From contig NZ_LAHL01000024.1 of NCBI RefSeq assembly GCF_000966195.1, forward strand, positions 1-54,865: a DNA stretch of 54,865 bases. The letters are read 5' to 3'. The notes under the pieces were generated by a model. The model was not told the origin of the DNA. It saw nothing but the letters and a program-made list of their open reading frames with translations, and searched no databases. This DNA is from Domibacillus robiginosus. Its GTDB lineage: Bacteria > Bacillota > Bacilli > Bacillales > Domibacillaceae. A program made the translations under genes and the position numbers. Below are positions 31,913 through 41,387 of this stretch, piece after piece (the first letter of the stretch is position 1; each line of letters starts with the position of its first letter).

Positions 31913-34900
31913 TCAGTCTGTTGATCCGATTGGTTCAGTTCCAGCGGTTTCAGGGGCAATATTTAACGTATCTGCCTGCTGCACATCATCTTCATCTTCA
32001 AGATCACGCATTTCAATTTCCTGATCGTCACCTGACATGATTTTCACGTCGAGACCAAGACTTTGAAGTTCTTTGATCAATACTTTGAATGATTCAGGAA
32101 CACCTGGCTCTGGAACATTTTCACCCTTCACGATCGCTTCGTACGTTTTTACACGTCCAACGATGTCATCGGATTTAACCGTTAAGATTTCTTGAAGTGT
32201 ATAAGCAGCTCCGTACGCTTCAAGTGCCCATACTTCCATCTCACCAAAACGCTGTCCGCCAAACTGGGCTTTACCGCCAAGAGGCTGCTGCGTAACGAGT
32301 GAGTATGGTCCAGTAGAACGCGCGTGAAGCTTGTCATCAACCATGTGCGCAAGTTTGATCATGTACATGATTCCGACTGATACACGGTTATCAAACGGCT
32401 CACCACTGCGGCCATCATACAAGACCGTTTTCGCATCGCGGCTCATGCCGGCTTCCTCGATTGTTTCCCATACATCGTCCTCCGTTGCACCATCAAATAC
32501 TGGTGAAGCAACATGAATGCCGAGGTAGCGGGCAGCCATACCCAAGTGAAGCTCAAGCACCTGACCAATGTTCATACGAGATGGTACGCCGAGTGGGTTA
32601 AGCATGATATCAACCGGTGTTCCGTCTGGAAGGAACGGCATGTCTTCTTCCGGCAAAATACGGGAGATTACCCCTTTATTACCGTGACGACCGGCCATTT
32701 TATCCCCTTCAGAAATCTTCCGTTTTTGAACGATATACACGCGCACCAGCTGATTTACACCCGGTGGCAGCTCATCGCCATCTTCACGGTTAAAGACTTT
32801 TACATCAAGGACAATCCCGCTTCCGCCATGAGGAACACGAAGGGACGTGTCACGAACTTCACGTGCTTTTTCACCGAAGATCGCATGAAGAAGGCGTTCT
32901 TCTGCTGTCAATTCTGTTACACCTTTAGGCGTTACTTTCCCGACAAGCAAGTCACCGTCTTTTACTTCTGCGCCGACACGGATAATCCCACGGTCATCAA
33001 GATTGCGAAGCGCATCTTCACCAACGTTTGGAATATCACGCGTAATTTCTTCAGGTCCAAGCTTTGTATCACGTGATTCTGACTCATACTCTTCAATGTG
33101 AATCGATGTATATACGTCATCTTTCACAAGACGTTCGCTCATGATGATCGCATCTTCATAGTTATAGCCGTCCCATGTCATAAACGCAACAAGAACGTTG
33201 CGTCCAAGGGCAAGTTCGCCGAGCTCCATTGACGGACCATCTGCTAAAATCTCACCTTTTTTCACACGGTTTCCGACTGCAACAATCGGACGCTGGTTAT
33301 AGCACGTTCCCTGATTGGAACGAATGAATTTTTGCAATTTGTATTTATCAAGATCGCCTTTGACTTCCTGTCCATCTACTTCTTCAATACGACGGACAAG
33401 GATTTGACGCGCTTCCACACGTTCAACGATTCCTTCATACTTACAAATAACAGCAGCTCCTGAGTCTTTTGCAGATACGTATTCCATACCTGTTCCGACG
33501 ATCGGTGCTTCCGGCTGCATCAACGGCACAGCCTGACGCTGCATGTTCGCTCCCATGAGGGCACGGTTGGAGTCATCGTTTTCCAAGAATGGGATACATG
33601 CTGTCGCGGCAGAAACAACCTGCTTAGGCGATACATCCATGTAGTCTACACGCTCGCGTTTAACGACAGTGTTTTCACCGCGGAAACGCGCAACGACTTC
33701 TTCTTCCGCAAATGATCCATCTTCATTCAATGGAACATTCGCCTGGGCCACTACATAGTTGTCTTCTTCGTCTGCAGTCAAGTAATCAATACGCCCTGTT
33801 ACACGGCCTGTGTCTGGATCAACACGACGGTATGGTGTTTCAATGAAACCAAAGCGGTTTACTTTTGCAAAAGAAGACAATGAGTTGATCAGCCCGATAT
33901 TTGGACCCTCTGGTGTTTCAATCGGACACATACGGCCATAGTGAGAATAATGAACGTCACGGACTTCAAAGCCGGCACGCTCACGCGTCAAACCACCTGG
34001 GCCGAGTGCAGATAAACGGCGTTTATGCGTTAATTCACCAAGCGGGTTTGTCTGGTCCATAAACTGTGAAAGCTGAGAGCTTCCAAAGAACTCTTTAATA
34101 GACGCAATAACCGGGCGAATATTAATTAACTGCTGCGGTGTAATGGTTTGTGTGTCTTGAATAGACATACGCTCACGAACCACACGCTCCATACGGGATA
34201 AACCGATACGGAATTGGTTTTGCAGCAGCTCACCTACTGAACGCAGACGGCGGTTACCAAGATGGTCAATATCATCTGTGTCGCCTACTCCGTAAAGAAG
34301 GTTGAAGAAATAACCGATTGACGCAATGATGTCTGCCGGTGTGATATTCTTCACGTTCATTTCTGGGAAGCCGTTTCCGATAATGTTGATAACCTGCTCT
34401 TCTTCGCTGTTTGGCGCATATACTTTAATAGTTTGAACAGTCATGTCGTCTTCCACTACACCGCCGCTTTGACGGTATGTTTTAAAGGAAACGCCATTTT
34501 CCAGGTATGGAATGATTTTATCGAGTGTGCGGCGATCCAGCACAGTGCCTGCTTCTGCGATAATTTCACCCGTTTCCGGATCGGCAAGTGTTTCTGCCAG
34601 ACGCTGTCCAAACAAACGGTTTTTCGTATGAAGCTTTTTATTCATTTTGTAACGACCAACGCTTGCAAGGTCATACCGTTTTGGGTCAAAGAAACGAGAA
34701 ACCAATAGGCTTTTCGCATTTTCAACTGTTGGCGGCTCCCCTGGGCGAAGACGCTCGTAAATTTCAATCAGCGCTTTTTCTGTCGTTTCAGTATTGTCTT
34801 TTTCGAGTGTATTGCGTAAGTATTCGTTATCACCAAGCAAGTCGATGATTTCTTGATCAGTGCCAAACCCTAATGCACGAAGTAATACTGTAATTGGCAG

Positions 34901-35467
34901 TTTGCGTGTCCGGTCAATACGAACATATACAATATCCTTTGCATCTGTTTCATACTCAAGCCATGCACCACGGTTTGGAATAACAGTCGCAGTGAATCCG
35001 CGTTTTCCGTTTTTGTCCAATTTACCGTTATAATACACGCTTGGAGAACGAACAAGCTGAGAAACGATAACGCGCTCTGCACCATTAATAATAAATGTTC
35101 CTGTTTCGGTCATAAGCGGGAAATCGCCCATGAAAACTTCTTGATCTTTCACTTCGCCCGTTTCTTTATTTAAAAGACGGACTTTCACGCGGAGCGGCGC
35201 AGAATACGTAACATCTCGCTCTTTCGACTCATCCACGGGATACTTAGGCTCTGCCAGGCTGTAATCGATAAATTCCAGTGCCAGATTACCTGTGAAATCT
35301 TCAATCGGAGAAATGTCCTGGAACATTTCACGCAGACCCTCATCAAGAAACCATTGATAGGAGGCTGTTTGAATTTCAATCAAATTCGGTAAATCTAATA
35401 CTTCACTAATGCGCGCATAGCTTCTGCGCTGGCGGTGTCGTCCATACTGAACTAGTTGACCTGTCAA
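31913..35467 (-). CDS. rpoB: RNA polymerase beta subunit
   Basis: 1184 aa from TTG 35467, reading (M)[20 protein letters not shown], eight bases after GAGGGG. A GTG three codons upstream is part of that site. The rifampicin region [20 protein letters not shown] then [11 protein letters not shown] keeps the sensitive-type Gln, Asp, His and Ser residues; the Gly in NPLGELT replaces the Ala seen in B. subtilis. [15 protein letters not shown] and the C-terminal [20 protein letters not shown] are intact. An acidic tail ends the protein. Confidence 0.98.
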   Translation of the reverse strand: MTGQLVQYGRHRQRRSYARISEVLDLPNLIEIQTASYQWFLDEGLREMFQDISPIEDFTGNLALEFIDYSLAEPKYPVDESKERDVTYSAPLRVKVRLLNKETGEVKDQEVFMGDFPLMTETGTFIINGAERVIVSQLVRSPSVYYNGKLDKNGKRGFTATVIPNRGAWLEYETDAKDIVYVRIDRTRKLPITVLLRALGFGTDQEIIDLLGDNEYLRNTLEKDNTETTEKALIEIYERLRPGEPPTVENAKSLLVSRFFDPKRYDLASVGRYKMNKKLHTKNRLFGQRLAETLADPETGEIIAEAGTVLDRRTLDKIIPYLENGVSFKTYRQSGGVVEDDMTVQTIKVYAPNSEEEQVINIIGNGFPEMNVKNITPADIIASIGYFFNLLYGVGDTDDIDHLGNRRLRSVGELLQNQFRIGLSRMERVVRERMSIQDTQTITPQQLINIRPVIASIKEFFGSSQLSQFMDQTNPLGELTHKRRLSALGPGGLTRERAGFEVRDVHYSHYGRMCPIETPEGPNIGLINSLSSFAKVNRFGFIETPYRRVDPDTGRVTGRIDYLTADEEDNYVVAQANVPLNEDGSFAEEEVVARFRGENTVVKRERVDYMDVSPKQVVSAATACIPFLENDDSNRALMGANMQRQAVPLMQPEAPIVGTGMEYVSAKDSGAAVICKYEGIVERVEARQILVRRIEEVDGQEVKGDLDKYKLQKFIRSNQGTCYNQRPIVAVGNRVKKGEILADGPSMELGELALGRNVLVAFMTWDGYNYEDAIIMSERLVKDDVYTSIHIEEYESESRDTKLGPEEITRDIPNVGEDALRNLDDRGIIRVGAEVKDGDLLVGKVTPKGVTELTAEERLLHAIFGEKAREVRDTSLRVPHGGSGIVLDVKVFNREDGDELPPGVNQLVRVYIVQKRKISEGDKMAGRHGNKGVISRILPEEDMPFLPDGTPVDIMLNPLGVPSRMNIGQVLELHLGMAARYLGIHVASPVFDGATEDDVWETIEEAGMSRDAKTVLYDGRSGEPFDNRVSVGIMYMIKLAHMVDDKLHARSTGPYSLVTQQPLGGKAQFGGQRFGEMEVWALEAYGAAYTLQEILTVKSDDIVGRVKTYEAIVKGENVPEPGVPESFKVLIKELQSLGLDVKIMSGDDQEIEMRDLEDEDDVQQADTLNIAPETAGTEPIGSTD

Positions 35468-35618
35468 CTGATTCACCCCTCAAATCAAGCGTTATTATTG
35501 CCTATAATTTATCTTCAAGCAGAGTATTTTCATACTCAACAAGACAAAAAGAAAAAGGTTTTGTCAAAGAAAACCTCATTTTTATCACAATTGGCCCTAT
35601 TTTGTTGTCATTGTTCCC
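35468..35618 (-). promoter_or_regulatory. rpoB leader with attenuator-like hairpins
   Basis: The untranslated leader carries AGGTTTT-loop-AAAACCT (35556-35576) followed on the minus strand by TTTTCTTTTTG. Downstream is GAGTAT-GAAA-ATACTC (35522-35537) with a GNRA-type loop. The first resembles a weak intrinsic terminator. The 5' bases of the stem also overlap a TTGACA-like hexamer without a matching -10. Confidence 0.45.
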
Positions 35619-35648
35619 ATTTTAACAAAAAAATATTCTCATTGACAA
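35619..35648 (-). promoter_or_regulatory. Second candidate SigA promoter of rpoB
   Basis: TTGTCA (35643-35648), 18 bases, TAAAAT (35619-35624) on the minus strand. It lies about 60 bases downstream of the first promoter. Confidence 0.5.
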
Positions 35649-35679
35649 ACGGGCACAAATATTATATTGGCATTTTACA

Positions 35680-35708
35680 ATAATAGCATACGGTTTTTTT
35701 AGGGTCAA
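35680..35708 (-). promoter_or_regulatory. SigA promoter of rpoB-rpoC
   Basis: TTGACC (35703-35708), 17 bases, TATTAT (35680-35685) on the minus strand. It begins directly at the ybxB stop codon. Confidence 0.7.
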
Positions 35709-36308
35709 TTATTTTTTCGCACGCAAAATAAAATAGCCCTTTGATTTCGCTGCTACATCACACGAGCCGGCCAAACGCTCCATTTCTTTCATCGCAGATG
35801 GTGCCCCTTGTTTTTTCTGAATGACTACCCATAGGTCGCCGCCTTCTGCAAGCTTAGCAAATCCTGTTTGAATCATATCAAACACAACATCTTTCCCTGC
35901 CCGAATAGGTGGATTTGTCAAAACAGCTCCAAAGCCCTCTTCGGTTACATCTTGAAGACGATCGCTTTTGTAAATCCGAATATTTTCCACCTTATTTCGC
36001 TGTGCATTTTTGCGTGCAAGATCAAGAGCCCGCTCGTTCACATCAATCATATGGACAGTTCGGTTCAGCTGCTCAGGCGCAATCGAAAGACCAATTGGTC
36101 CGTAGCCACAACCTGCATCTAATATTGGCCCATCTACTTCCGGCCATTCAAATGTTTCAATCAACAGCCTTGAGCCAAAATCAACTTCCGATTTTGAAAA
36201 AACACCCGCATCTGTTTCAAAGATATAGGATCGGCCGCGCAAATCAAAAGTAAACTGCTGCGGACGATGCTCACTGTTTGGTTTATTGGAAAAATAATGA
36301 TCTGCCAC
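35709..36308 (-). CDS. ybxB: Class I SAM-dependent methyltransferase YbxB (RsmC-like)
   Basis: 199 aa from GTG 36308, (M)ADHYFSNKPNSEHRPQQFTF, eight bases after AAGGGG. An ATG two codons earlier (36314) is very close to that site. The SAM-binding motif is LDAGCGYGPIGL, and the catalytic motif is TNPPIRAG, an NPP(F/I) signature of N2-guanine methyltransferases of the RsmC/RlmG group. The target RNA is not evident from sequence. Its place between rplL and rpoB is standard in Bacilli. Confidence 0.88.
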   Translation of the reverse strand: MADHYFSNKPNSEHRPQQFTFDLRGRSYIFETDAGVFSKSEVDFGSRLLIETFEWPEVDGPILDAGCGYGPIGLSIAPEQLNRTVHMIDVNERALDLARKNAQRNKVENIRIYKSDRLQDVTEEGFGAVLTNPPIRAGKDVVFDMIQTGFAKLAEGGDLWVVIQKKQGAPSAMKEMERLAGSCDVAAKSKGYFILRAKK

Positions 36309-36329
36309 GACCATTTCCCCTTTCAACAA

Positions 36330-36363
36330 ACAAAAGCCCGCTGCAGAACCAGCGGACTTTTGT
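36330..36363 (-). terminator. Terminator after rplL
   Basis: Minus strand: ACAAAAG (mismatch) CCGCTG pairs with CAGCGG (mismatch) CTTTTGT, followed by TTGTTG. It sits between rplL and ybxB and is probably leaky, setting the ratio of L10/L12 to polymerase transcripts. Confidence 0.78.
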
Positions 36364-36380
36364 GTCATTGTATCAAAGAA

Positions 36381-36743
36381 TTACTTAACTTCTACAGAAG
36401 CGCCAACTTCTTCAAGTTTCGCTTTAAGCTCTTCAGCTTCATCTTTCGCGATACCTTCTTTAAGCGCTTTTGGTGTGTTATCAACTAGCTCTTTCGCTTC
36501 TTTCAAGCCAAGACCTGTGATTTCGCGAACTACTTTGATAACTTTGATTTTTTGGTCGCCTGCTCCAGCAAGGATAAGGTCGAATTCTGTTTTTTCTGCT
36601 GCTGCTTCGCCGCCTGCAGCACCTGCTACTGCAACTGGTGCAGCTGCTGTTACGCCGAATTCTTCTTCGATTGCTTTTACAAGGTCGTTCAATTCAAGAA
36701 CGGACATTTCTTTGATTGCTTCAATGATTTGCTCTTTAGACAT
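36381..36743 (-). CDS. rplL: 50S ribosomal protein L7/L12
   Basis: 120 aa. The N-terminal dimerisation helix [20 protein letters not shown] is followed by an Ala/Gly-rich hinge ([15 protein letters not shown]) and the factor-binding domain with [20 protein letters not shown]. It is the multicopy stalk protein that recruits translation GTPases. It is co-transcribed with rplJ. Confidence 0.98.
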   Translation of the reverse strand: MSKEQIIEAIKEMSVLELNDLVKAIEEEFGVTAAAPVAVAGAAGGEAAAEKTEFDLILAGAGDQKIKVIKVVREITGLGLKEAKELVDNTPKALKEGIAKDEAEELKAKLEEVGASVEVK

Positions 36744-36816
36744 TTTGTATTTCCTCCTTAGTATGTTTTAAAAATGTTTTTTTATTCGTTAAACCGCTAA
36801 GCGGTTCCTCTTACAA

Positions 36817-37317
36817 TTATGCGCCTTGCTCTTCTTTTTGGTCGGCCACTGCTTTCGCTGCAAGAGCGAAGTTGCGGATTGGCGCTTGAAGAACGCTGAG
36901 TACCATAGAAAGAAGTCCTTCGCGTGATGGAAGTTCTGCAAGTGCTTTAACTTCTTCAACAGATACGAAGTTGCCTTCAAGAACACCAGCTTTAATTTCA
37001 AGTGCTTCGTTTTTCTTCGCGAATTCGTTCAAGATCTTCGCTGGAGCCACAACATCCTCAGCACCGAACGCGATTGCGTTTGGACCTGTAAGGAACTCTC
37101 CAAGTCCTTCGATACCTGCTTGTTCAGCTGCACGGCGAGTCATCGTATTTTTGTATACTTTGAACTCAACGCCTGCTTCACGAAGCTGCTTACGAAGTTC
37201 CGTTACTTGTGCCACGGAAAGACCGCGGTAGTCAACGATGACTGTCGATGGGCTGTTTTTTAGTTTGTCGGCGATTTGGCCAACAAGTTCTTGTTTTTTC
37301 TCGATAACGCTGCTCAT
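36817..37317 (-). CDS. rplJ: 50S ribosomal protein L10
   Basis: 166 aa. [40 protein letters not shown] and [13 protein letters not shown] are diagnostic. L10 anchors L12 dimers to 23S rRNA. The L10(L12)4 complex is known in B. subtilis to bind its own leader, and that leader with its terminator is present directly upstream here. Confidence 0.97.
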   Translation of the reverse strand: MSSVIEKKQELVGQIADKLKNSPSTVIVDYRGLSVAQVTELRKQLREAGVEFKVYKNTMTRRAAEQAGIEGLGEFLTGPNAIAFGAEDVVAPAKILNEFAKKNEALEIKAGVLEGNFVSVEEVKALAELPSREGLLSMVLSVLQAPIRNFALAAKAVADQKEEQGA

Positions 37318-37555
37318 CTGCTACACCTCCTGTAAAATTTGTCTGAACGAAAAACGTTCAATCATTTTATACCGTTTAGGAAACGTAAAAAGCCTCCATG
37401 TCCCGGAAGACATGGAGGCACGAAAAGCGGACGAAAAGCCGCGCAATCTATTTCGCAAGTCCTCGGCAGGATGATTAAGCTCGGAAGCCCCTGCTGTCTA
37501 CGGTACAAATGTACGTATGTGATTAAGTTGCTGCTTACTGGTGTAAGCCCAACGA
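37318..37555 (-). promoter_or_regulatory. L10 leader with autoregulatory attenuator
   Basis: A 240-base untranslated leader. It contains the conserved GGGGCTTCCGAGC element (37474-37492 region, minus strand) and CCTGCCGAGG typical of the L10 leader. It ends in a strong terminator: GCCTCCATGTC paired with GACATGGAGGC (37392-37419), then TTTTT. In B. subtilis L10(L12)4 binding favours termination; the same is inferred here. Confidence 0.88.
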
Positions 37556-37560
37556 ATATT

Positions 37561-37589
37561 ACTTTAACATAAAGTTTTTACGTTGTCAA
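37561..37589 (-). promoter_or_regulatory. SigA promoter of rplJ-rplL
   Basis: TTGACA (37584-37589), 17 bases, TAAAGT (37561-37566), minus strand. The -35 hexamer starts two bases past the rplA stop codon. Confidence 0.78.
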
Positions 37590-37590
37590 C

Positions 37591-38295
37591 TTAGTTTTTT
37601 ACTGCTGTAAAAGATGAAGCATCTACTTTCACGCCAGGACCCATTGTTGACGTAACAGCGATGTTTTTCATGTAAACGCCTTTTGCTGCAGAAGGCTTTA
37701 CTTTCATCATTGTATCAAAGATTGCTGTAAAGTTTTCGATCAGCTTTTCGCTATCGAATGACACTTTACCAACTGGTACGTGGATGTTACCGGCTTTATC
37801 AACACGGTACTCTACTTTACCTGCTTTGATTTCTTGAATCGCTTTTGTTACATCAAATGTTACTGTGCCTGTTTTCGGATTCGGCATTAAGCCTTTTGGT
37901 CCAAGAACACGACCTAGTTTACCAACTTCACCCATCATGTCAGGTGTAGCTACGATTACATCAAATTCGAACCAGCCTTGTTGGATTTTGTTGATGAAAT
38001 CGCTGTCGCCTACGTAGTCTGCACCAGCTGCTTCAGCTTCTTTCGCTTTTTCGCCTTTTGCGAATACAAGAACGCGTTGTGTTTTACCTGTTCCGTTTGG
38101 AAGAACAAGCGCACCGCGGATTTGTTGGTCTGCTTTTTTCGGGTCAACGCCAAGACGGAATGCCGCCTCAACTGTTGCATCGAATTTAACTGTAGTTGTT
38201 TTCTTTACAAGCTCGATTGCTTCTTCTACTGAATATTGTTTCGTGCGGTCAACAAGCTTAGCCGCATCTTGAAACTTTTTACCTTGTTTAGCCAT
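37591..38295 (-). CDS. rplA: 50S ribosomal protein L1
   Basis: 234 aa. [40 protein letters not shown] and [19 protein letters not shown] identify L1, the mobile stalk protein that moves with E-site tRNA. It is separated from rplK by 108 bases that contain a hairpin; L1 represses its own mRNA in several bacteria. Confidence 0.97.
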   Translation of the reverse strand: MAKQGKKFQDAAKLVDRTKQYSVEEAIELVKKTTTVKFDATVEAAFRLGVDPKKADQQIRGALVLPNGTGKTQRVLVFAKGEKAKEAEAAGADYVGDSDFINKIQQGWFEFDVIVATPDMMGEVGKLGRVLGPKGLMPNPKTGTVTFDVTKAIQEIKAGKVEYRVDKAGNIHVPVGKVSFDSEKLIENFTAIFDTMMKVKPSAAKGVYMKNIAVTSTMGPGVKVDASSFTAVKN

Positions 38296-38403
38296 GTTTT
38301 GTTTCCTCCTTATGTGGTTTTAGCGGAATTTACCTCCCACGAATAAAGGCTGCGGATGAAGTATCGCTACTTCACTCGCAACCTCCCAAAAACGAACAAC
38401 TGA

Positions 38404-38829
38404 TTAGTCTTCAATCACAATACCCATGCTGCGGGCAGTACCTTCAACCATACGCATAGCTGCTTCAACGTCAGCTGCGTTTAGGTCAGGCATTTTTGTT
38501 TCAGCAATTTCACGCACTTTATCACGCTTAACCGTTGCAACTTTGTTGCGGTTCGGTTCTCCAGATCCTGATTCAATACCAGCTGCTTTTTTCAAAAGAA
38601 CAGCTGCAGGCGGAGTTTTTGTGATGAATGTAAATGAACGGTCTTCAAAAACCGAAATCTCAACCGGGATAATCAAACCTGCTTGATCTGCTGTACGCGC
38701 ATTGAATTCTTTACAGAATCCCATGATGTTAACACCAGCTTGACCTAGTGCCGGACCAACCGGCGGCGCAGGGTTTGCTTTACCTGCAGGAATTTGCAGT
38801 TTTACGACTTTAATTACTTTTTTAGCCAC
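38404..38829 (-). CDS. rplK: 50S ribosomal protein L11
   Basis: 141 aa from GTG 38829, (M)[20 protein letters not shown], behind AAGGAGGT. The longer in-frame reading is rejected. [20 protein letters not shown] is the thiostrepton-facing region. L11 forms the GTPase centre with L10/L12 and is required for RelA-type stringent signalling. It has its own promoter between nusG and rplK. Confidence 0.97.
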   Translation of the reverse strand: MAKKVIKVVKLQIPAGKANPAPPVGPALGQAGVNIMGFCKEFNARTADQAGLIIPVEISVFEDRSFTFITKTPPAAVLLKKAAGIESGSGEPNRNKVATVKRDKVREIAETKMPDLNAADVEAAMRMVEGTARSMGIVIED

Positions 38830-38890
38830 GAGACACACCTCCTTAAGTCCGTGATGTGGTACATGGGGCTTTGCCCCTCCCACTCTGTCT

Positions 38891-38910
38891 ATCTTTATTT
38901 AAATAAAGAT
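38891..38910. repeat. Perfect 20-base palindrome in the rplK leader
   Basis: A/T-rich perfect inverted repeat with centre at 38900/38901 (half-site ATCTTTATTT). It lies between the rplK promoter and the ribosome-binding site. No following U-tract. It could be an operator or, as RNA, a hairpin. Confidence 0.75.
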
Positions 38911-38959
38911 GATTAATAAAAATGAGTCTTACGCAGTACAAGACGTACTGACCTAAAAA

Positions 38960-38988
38960 ATAGTAACATTTTTCAAACAAGATTTCAA
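38960..38988 (-). promoter_or_regulatory. SigA promoter of rplK-rplA
   Basis: TTGAAA (38983-38988), 17 bases, TACTAT (38960-38965) on the minus strand, just past the nusG stop codon. Confidence 0.68.
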
Positions 38989-38995
38989 CCCGTTT

Positions 38996-39532
38996 TCAGG
39001 ATAATTTATTCACCTGGTCAAAATCAAGCTCAACAGGGGTTTCACGGCCGAACATATTGACAAGCACTTTCAGCTTTCCTTTGTCCTGGTCAATTTCTTC
39101 AACACTGCCCTCAAAGTCCGCGAACGGCCCTTCTTTTACAATAACCGTTTCACCAAGCTCATAGTCTGCATCCTGACGGCGTTCATCCATTCCCATTTGC
39201 TTCAGAATGGAGGTTACTTCATCCGGAAGAAGCGGCGTTGGCTTAGAGCCATGACCCGCTGATCCAACGAAACCGGTAACCCCAGGTGTGTTACGAACTA
39301 CATACCATGAATCGTCCGTCATTACGATTTCAACGAGCACATATCCCGGGAATACTTTTCGCTTCGTAATTTTTTCTTTGCCGTTTTTCACGTCGCGCTC
39401 TTCTTCTTCCGGTACAATCACACGAAAGATTTTATCCTGCATAGCCATTGACTCAACGCGTTTTTCTAAGTTCGCTTTCACTTTGTTTTCGTAACCTGAA
39501 TACGTGTGAACAACATACCAATTTTTTTCCAT
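38996..39532 (-). CDS. nusG: Transcription termination/antitermination factor NusG
   Basis: 178 aa. The NGN domain begins MEKNWYVVHTYSGYENKVKA, with FPGYVLVEIVMTDDSWYVVR. The C-terminal KOW domain has VIVKEGPFADFEGSVEEIDQ. NusG binds RNA polymerase; in B. subtilis it stimulates sequence-specific pausing and intrinsic termination. The 202-base interval between secE and nusG holds a promoter and a terminator-like hairpin, so nusG may be controlled by attenuation. Confidence 0.97.
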   Translation of the reverse strand: MEKNWYVVHTYSGYENKVKANLEKRVESMAMQDKIFRVIVPEEEERDVKNGKEKITKRKVFPGYVLVEIVMTDDSWYVVRNTPGVTGFVGSAGHGSKPTPLLPDEVTSILKQMGMDERRQDADYELGETVIVKEGPFADFEGSVEEIDQDKGKLKVLVNMFGRETPVELDFDQVNKLS

Positions 39533-39574
39533 AGAAAGGGACTTGTGTCCTTCCCTCCTTTTTCATTTTGAACC

Positions 39575-39603
39575 AAATGAAAAAACCCGTTAAACGGGCT
39601 TTT
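39575..39603 (-). terminator. Terminator-like hairpin just upstream of nusG
   Basis: Minus strand: CCCGT-TTA-ACGGG followed by TTTTTTCATTT, 45-70 bases before the nusG start. It is downstream of an extended -10 promoter, so it would act either as a leaky secE terminator or as an attenuator of nusG. A CCGCA-TCA-TGCGG hairpin precedes it (about 39609-39621). Confidence 0.65.
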
Positions 39604-39682
39604 CAGGTCCGCATGATGCGGGTCATAAAGGCATTACTGCATAGCACAGTATAGCTTGCCTCTGATCTTATTATCATTATCC

Positions 39683-39691
39683 ATTATAGCA
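39683..39691 (-). promoter_or_regulatory. Extended -10 promoter candidate for nusG
   Basis: TGCTATAAT on the minus strand, an extended -10 with consensus hexamer. The -35 region is weak (TTGAAT at a 20-base spacing). Confidence 0.55.
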
Positions 39692-39734
39692 CGGAAAAAA
39701 CACTGTGTATTCAAGTAATTTTCCAGAAACCTCT

Positions 39735-39920
39735 TTACATTGCTAAAACCCAGCGTACGAGCGCTGAAATGCCATAATCAACGACCGAGAAAAAAAGAGC
39801 CAGAAAGATCACTGTTGAAATAACGGTAATCGTATACGTTGTAAGCTCTTTCCGTTTCGGCCAGCTGACCTTGCCCAATTCAGAACGCACGTTACCAAAA
39901 AACTGCGTAATGCGTGACAT
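39735..39920 (-). CDS. secE: Preprotein translocase subunit SecE
   Basis: 61 aa, the short Gram-positive form with one transmembrane segment (TVISTVIFLALFFSVVDYGI). An amphipathic N-terminal helix carries the conserved ELGKVSWPKRKELTTYT. SecE clamps SecY. The start ATG follows GGAGG, 31 bases after rpmG. Confidence 0.95.
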   Translation of the reverse strand: MSRITQFFGNVRSELGKVSWPKRKELTTYTITVISTVIFLALFFSVVDYGISALVRWVLAM

Positions 39921-39950
39921 TTGCTGAAACCTCCAAAAGAAGCGCCGGTG

Positions 39951-40097
39951 TCATTTTGTTTGTTTATGCATAGTATGCTGGTTGCAGACACCGCAAAATT
40001 TTTTTATTTCAAGGCGCTCGCCGCTGGCTGTATTTACCGTCGTCGAGTAGTTGCGTGATCCGCATACTGAACACGCAAGTGGCACTTTTTTCGCCAT
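39951..40097 (-). CDS. rpmG: 50S ribosomal protein L33 (zinc type)
   Basis: 48 aa read directly from the minus strand, starting MAKKVPLACSVCGSRNYSTT and ending HTMHKQTK. Two CxxC pairs (Cys 9/12 and Cys 35/38) bind zinc. B. subtilis has several L33 paralogues, and this position next to secE corresponds to rpmGB. It is too short for routine ORF thresholds but its position, ribosome-binding site and motifs are clear. Confidence 0.93.
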   Translation of the reverse strand: MAKKVPLACSVCGSRNYSTTVNTASGERLEIKKFCGVCNQHTMHKQTK

Positions 40098-40158
40098 ATT
40101 ATCACCTTACCATTTCAATTCTTAAAACGTATCATTGAAAGCGGTCACTCGTCAAGTT

Positions 40159-40800
40159 TCATTGAATAGTAATTTCTTTGAATTCCAGATAGCGCTCCAG
40201 CTTTCGTTTCACCCTTTGCAAGGCATTATCAATAGACTTTACGTGTCGATTTAATTGTTCTGATATTTCCTGGTACGAACGGCCGTCAAGGTAAAGAGCC
40301 AGCACCTGCCGCTCTAAATCACTTAAAAGCTCGTTTACTTTTCCTTCAATACTTGAAAATTGTTCGCGGTTAATAATTAATTCCTGTGGGTCGCTCGCTT
40401 TTGTTCCTGTCAGTACATCCATAAGCGTTCGATCTGATTCTTCATCGTAAATCGGCTTATCGAGCGATACGTAGGAATTAAGCGGGATGTGTTTCTGGCG
40501 GGTCGCCGTTTTAATGGCGGTAATAATCTGGCGGGTAATGCACAGCTCCGCAAAAGCCCGGAATGTGCTAAGCTTGTCCCCTTTGTAATCACGGACCGCT
40601 TTATACAAGCCAATCATGCCTTCCTGCACAATATCTTCTTTGTCAGCTCCAATTAAAAAATAAGAGCGGGCTTTTGCCCGAACAAAATTTCGGTATTTGT
40701 GAATGACAAAATCGAGGGCATCGCTGTTTCCTTTGTGCACAAGTTCTACAAGCTGTTCATCACTAAGCATATCCATCCCTGCACTAATCAAACGGTTCAC
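40159..40800 (-). CDS. sigH: RNA polymerase sigma factor SigH (sigma-30)
   Basis: 213 aa from GTG 40800, with GGAGGG about 10-12 bases upstream. The in-frame TTG at 40827 is before that site. Region 2 (YRNFVRAKARSYFLIGADKE, DIVQEGMIGLYKAVRDYKGD) and the region 4 helix-turn-helix (YLDGRSYQEISEQLNRHVKS) are SigH-like. SigH transcribes early sporulation and competence genes at the transition state. Confidence 0.93.
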   Translation of the reverse strand: MNRLISAGMDMLSDEQLVELVHKGNSDALDFVIHKYRNFVRAKARSYFLIGADKEDIVQEGMIGLYKAVRDYKGDKLSTFRAFAELCITRQIITAIKTATRQKHIPLNSYVSLDKPIYDEESDRTLMDVLTGTKASDPQELIINREQFSSIEGKVNELLSDLERQVLALYLDGRSYQEISEQLNRHVKSIDNALQRVKRKLERYLEFKEITIQ

Positions 40801-40841
40801 GCTTACACATCTCCCTCCGCCTGTCAATCTTCGCTAGGATT

Positions 40842-40871
40842 AGTATACAGTACCATTTTTTTCTTCGTCAA
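40842..40871 (-). promoter_or_regulatory. SigA promoter of sigH
   Basis: TTGACG (40866-40871), 18 bases, TATACT (40842-40847) on the minus strand, a few bases past the rae1 stop. In B. subtilis the sigH promoter is SigA-dependent and repressed by AbrB. Confidence 0.62.
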
Positions 40872-40875
40872 TCCT

Positions 40876-41385
40876 TCATTTTTTTCCTCTTCGCCACTTC
40901 TCGAATGTTTCAGCTGTTTCTTTGCTAAGCGGAATTCTTGCATGAGGCTTGATCTCACTGATCTCTCCGAGGTTTTTCCGAATGCCTTTTTGCGTAATTG
41001 ACAATTCTGTTAAAAGCTCCCGGGCTGAAATACGAAGAGCCCCCTGACCAAAGACAGCCCATTGCTCTGTATAGTCCGATGTAGCGACCGTTACTTGATC
41101 GCGTACATTCGTCAATTCAATAGCCATTTTTTCAATTCGTTCATCCGCCGTTTCATTTTCACGTGTAAAAATAACTTCAACCCTGGCGTCCCGATATTTC
41201 TTTTCTGTTCCTTTGACAAAATGTGCATCGAATACGACAATCACACGGCAACCGTGCGCCCCTTGGTATTCCGCCATTAATTCGACAAGGCGGTCACGGG
41301 CGCCGGCGAAATCCGTGTTTTTCAACTGACGAAGCTCCGGCCACGCGCCGATCATATTGTAGCCATCGACGAGGAGAATATCCAT
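40876..41385 (-). CDS. rae1: Ribosome-associated A-site endoribonuclease Rae1 (YacP)
   Basis: 169 aa NYN/PIN-like nuclease. The catalytic acidic motif is ILLVDGYNMIGAWPEL, with VIVVFDAHFVKGTEKK and VATSDYTEQWAVFGQGALRI. In B. subtilis Rae1 enters the A site and cleaves certain mRNAs in a translation-dependent way. It follows rlmB by two bases. Confidence 0.9.
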   Translation of the reverse strand: MDILLVDGYNMIGAWPELRQLKNTDFAGARDRLVELMAEYQGAHGCRVIVVFDAHFVKGTEKKYRDARVEVIFTRENETADERIEKMAIELTNVRDQVTVATSDYTEQWAVFGQGALRISARELLTELSITQKGIRKNLGEISEIKPHARIPLSKETAETFEKWRRGKK

Positions 41386-41387
41386 CT

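Noticed and set aside
34000-34110. Possible rifampicin-resistance change in rpoB (NPLGELT instead of NPLAELT)
   Set aside because: The position is not one of the usual resistance residues; the key Gln, Asp, His and Ser are unchanged.
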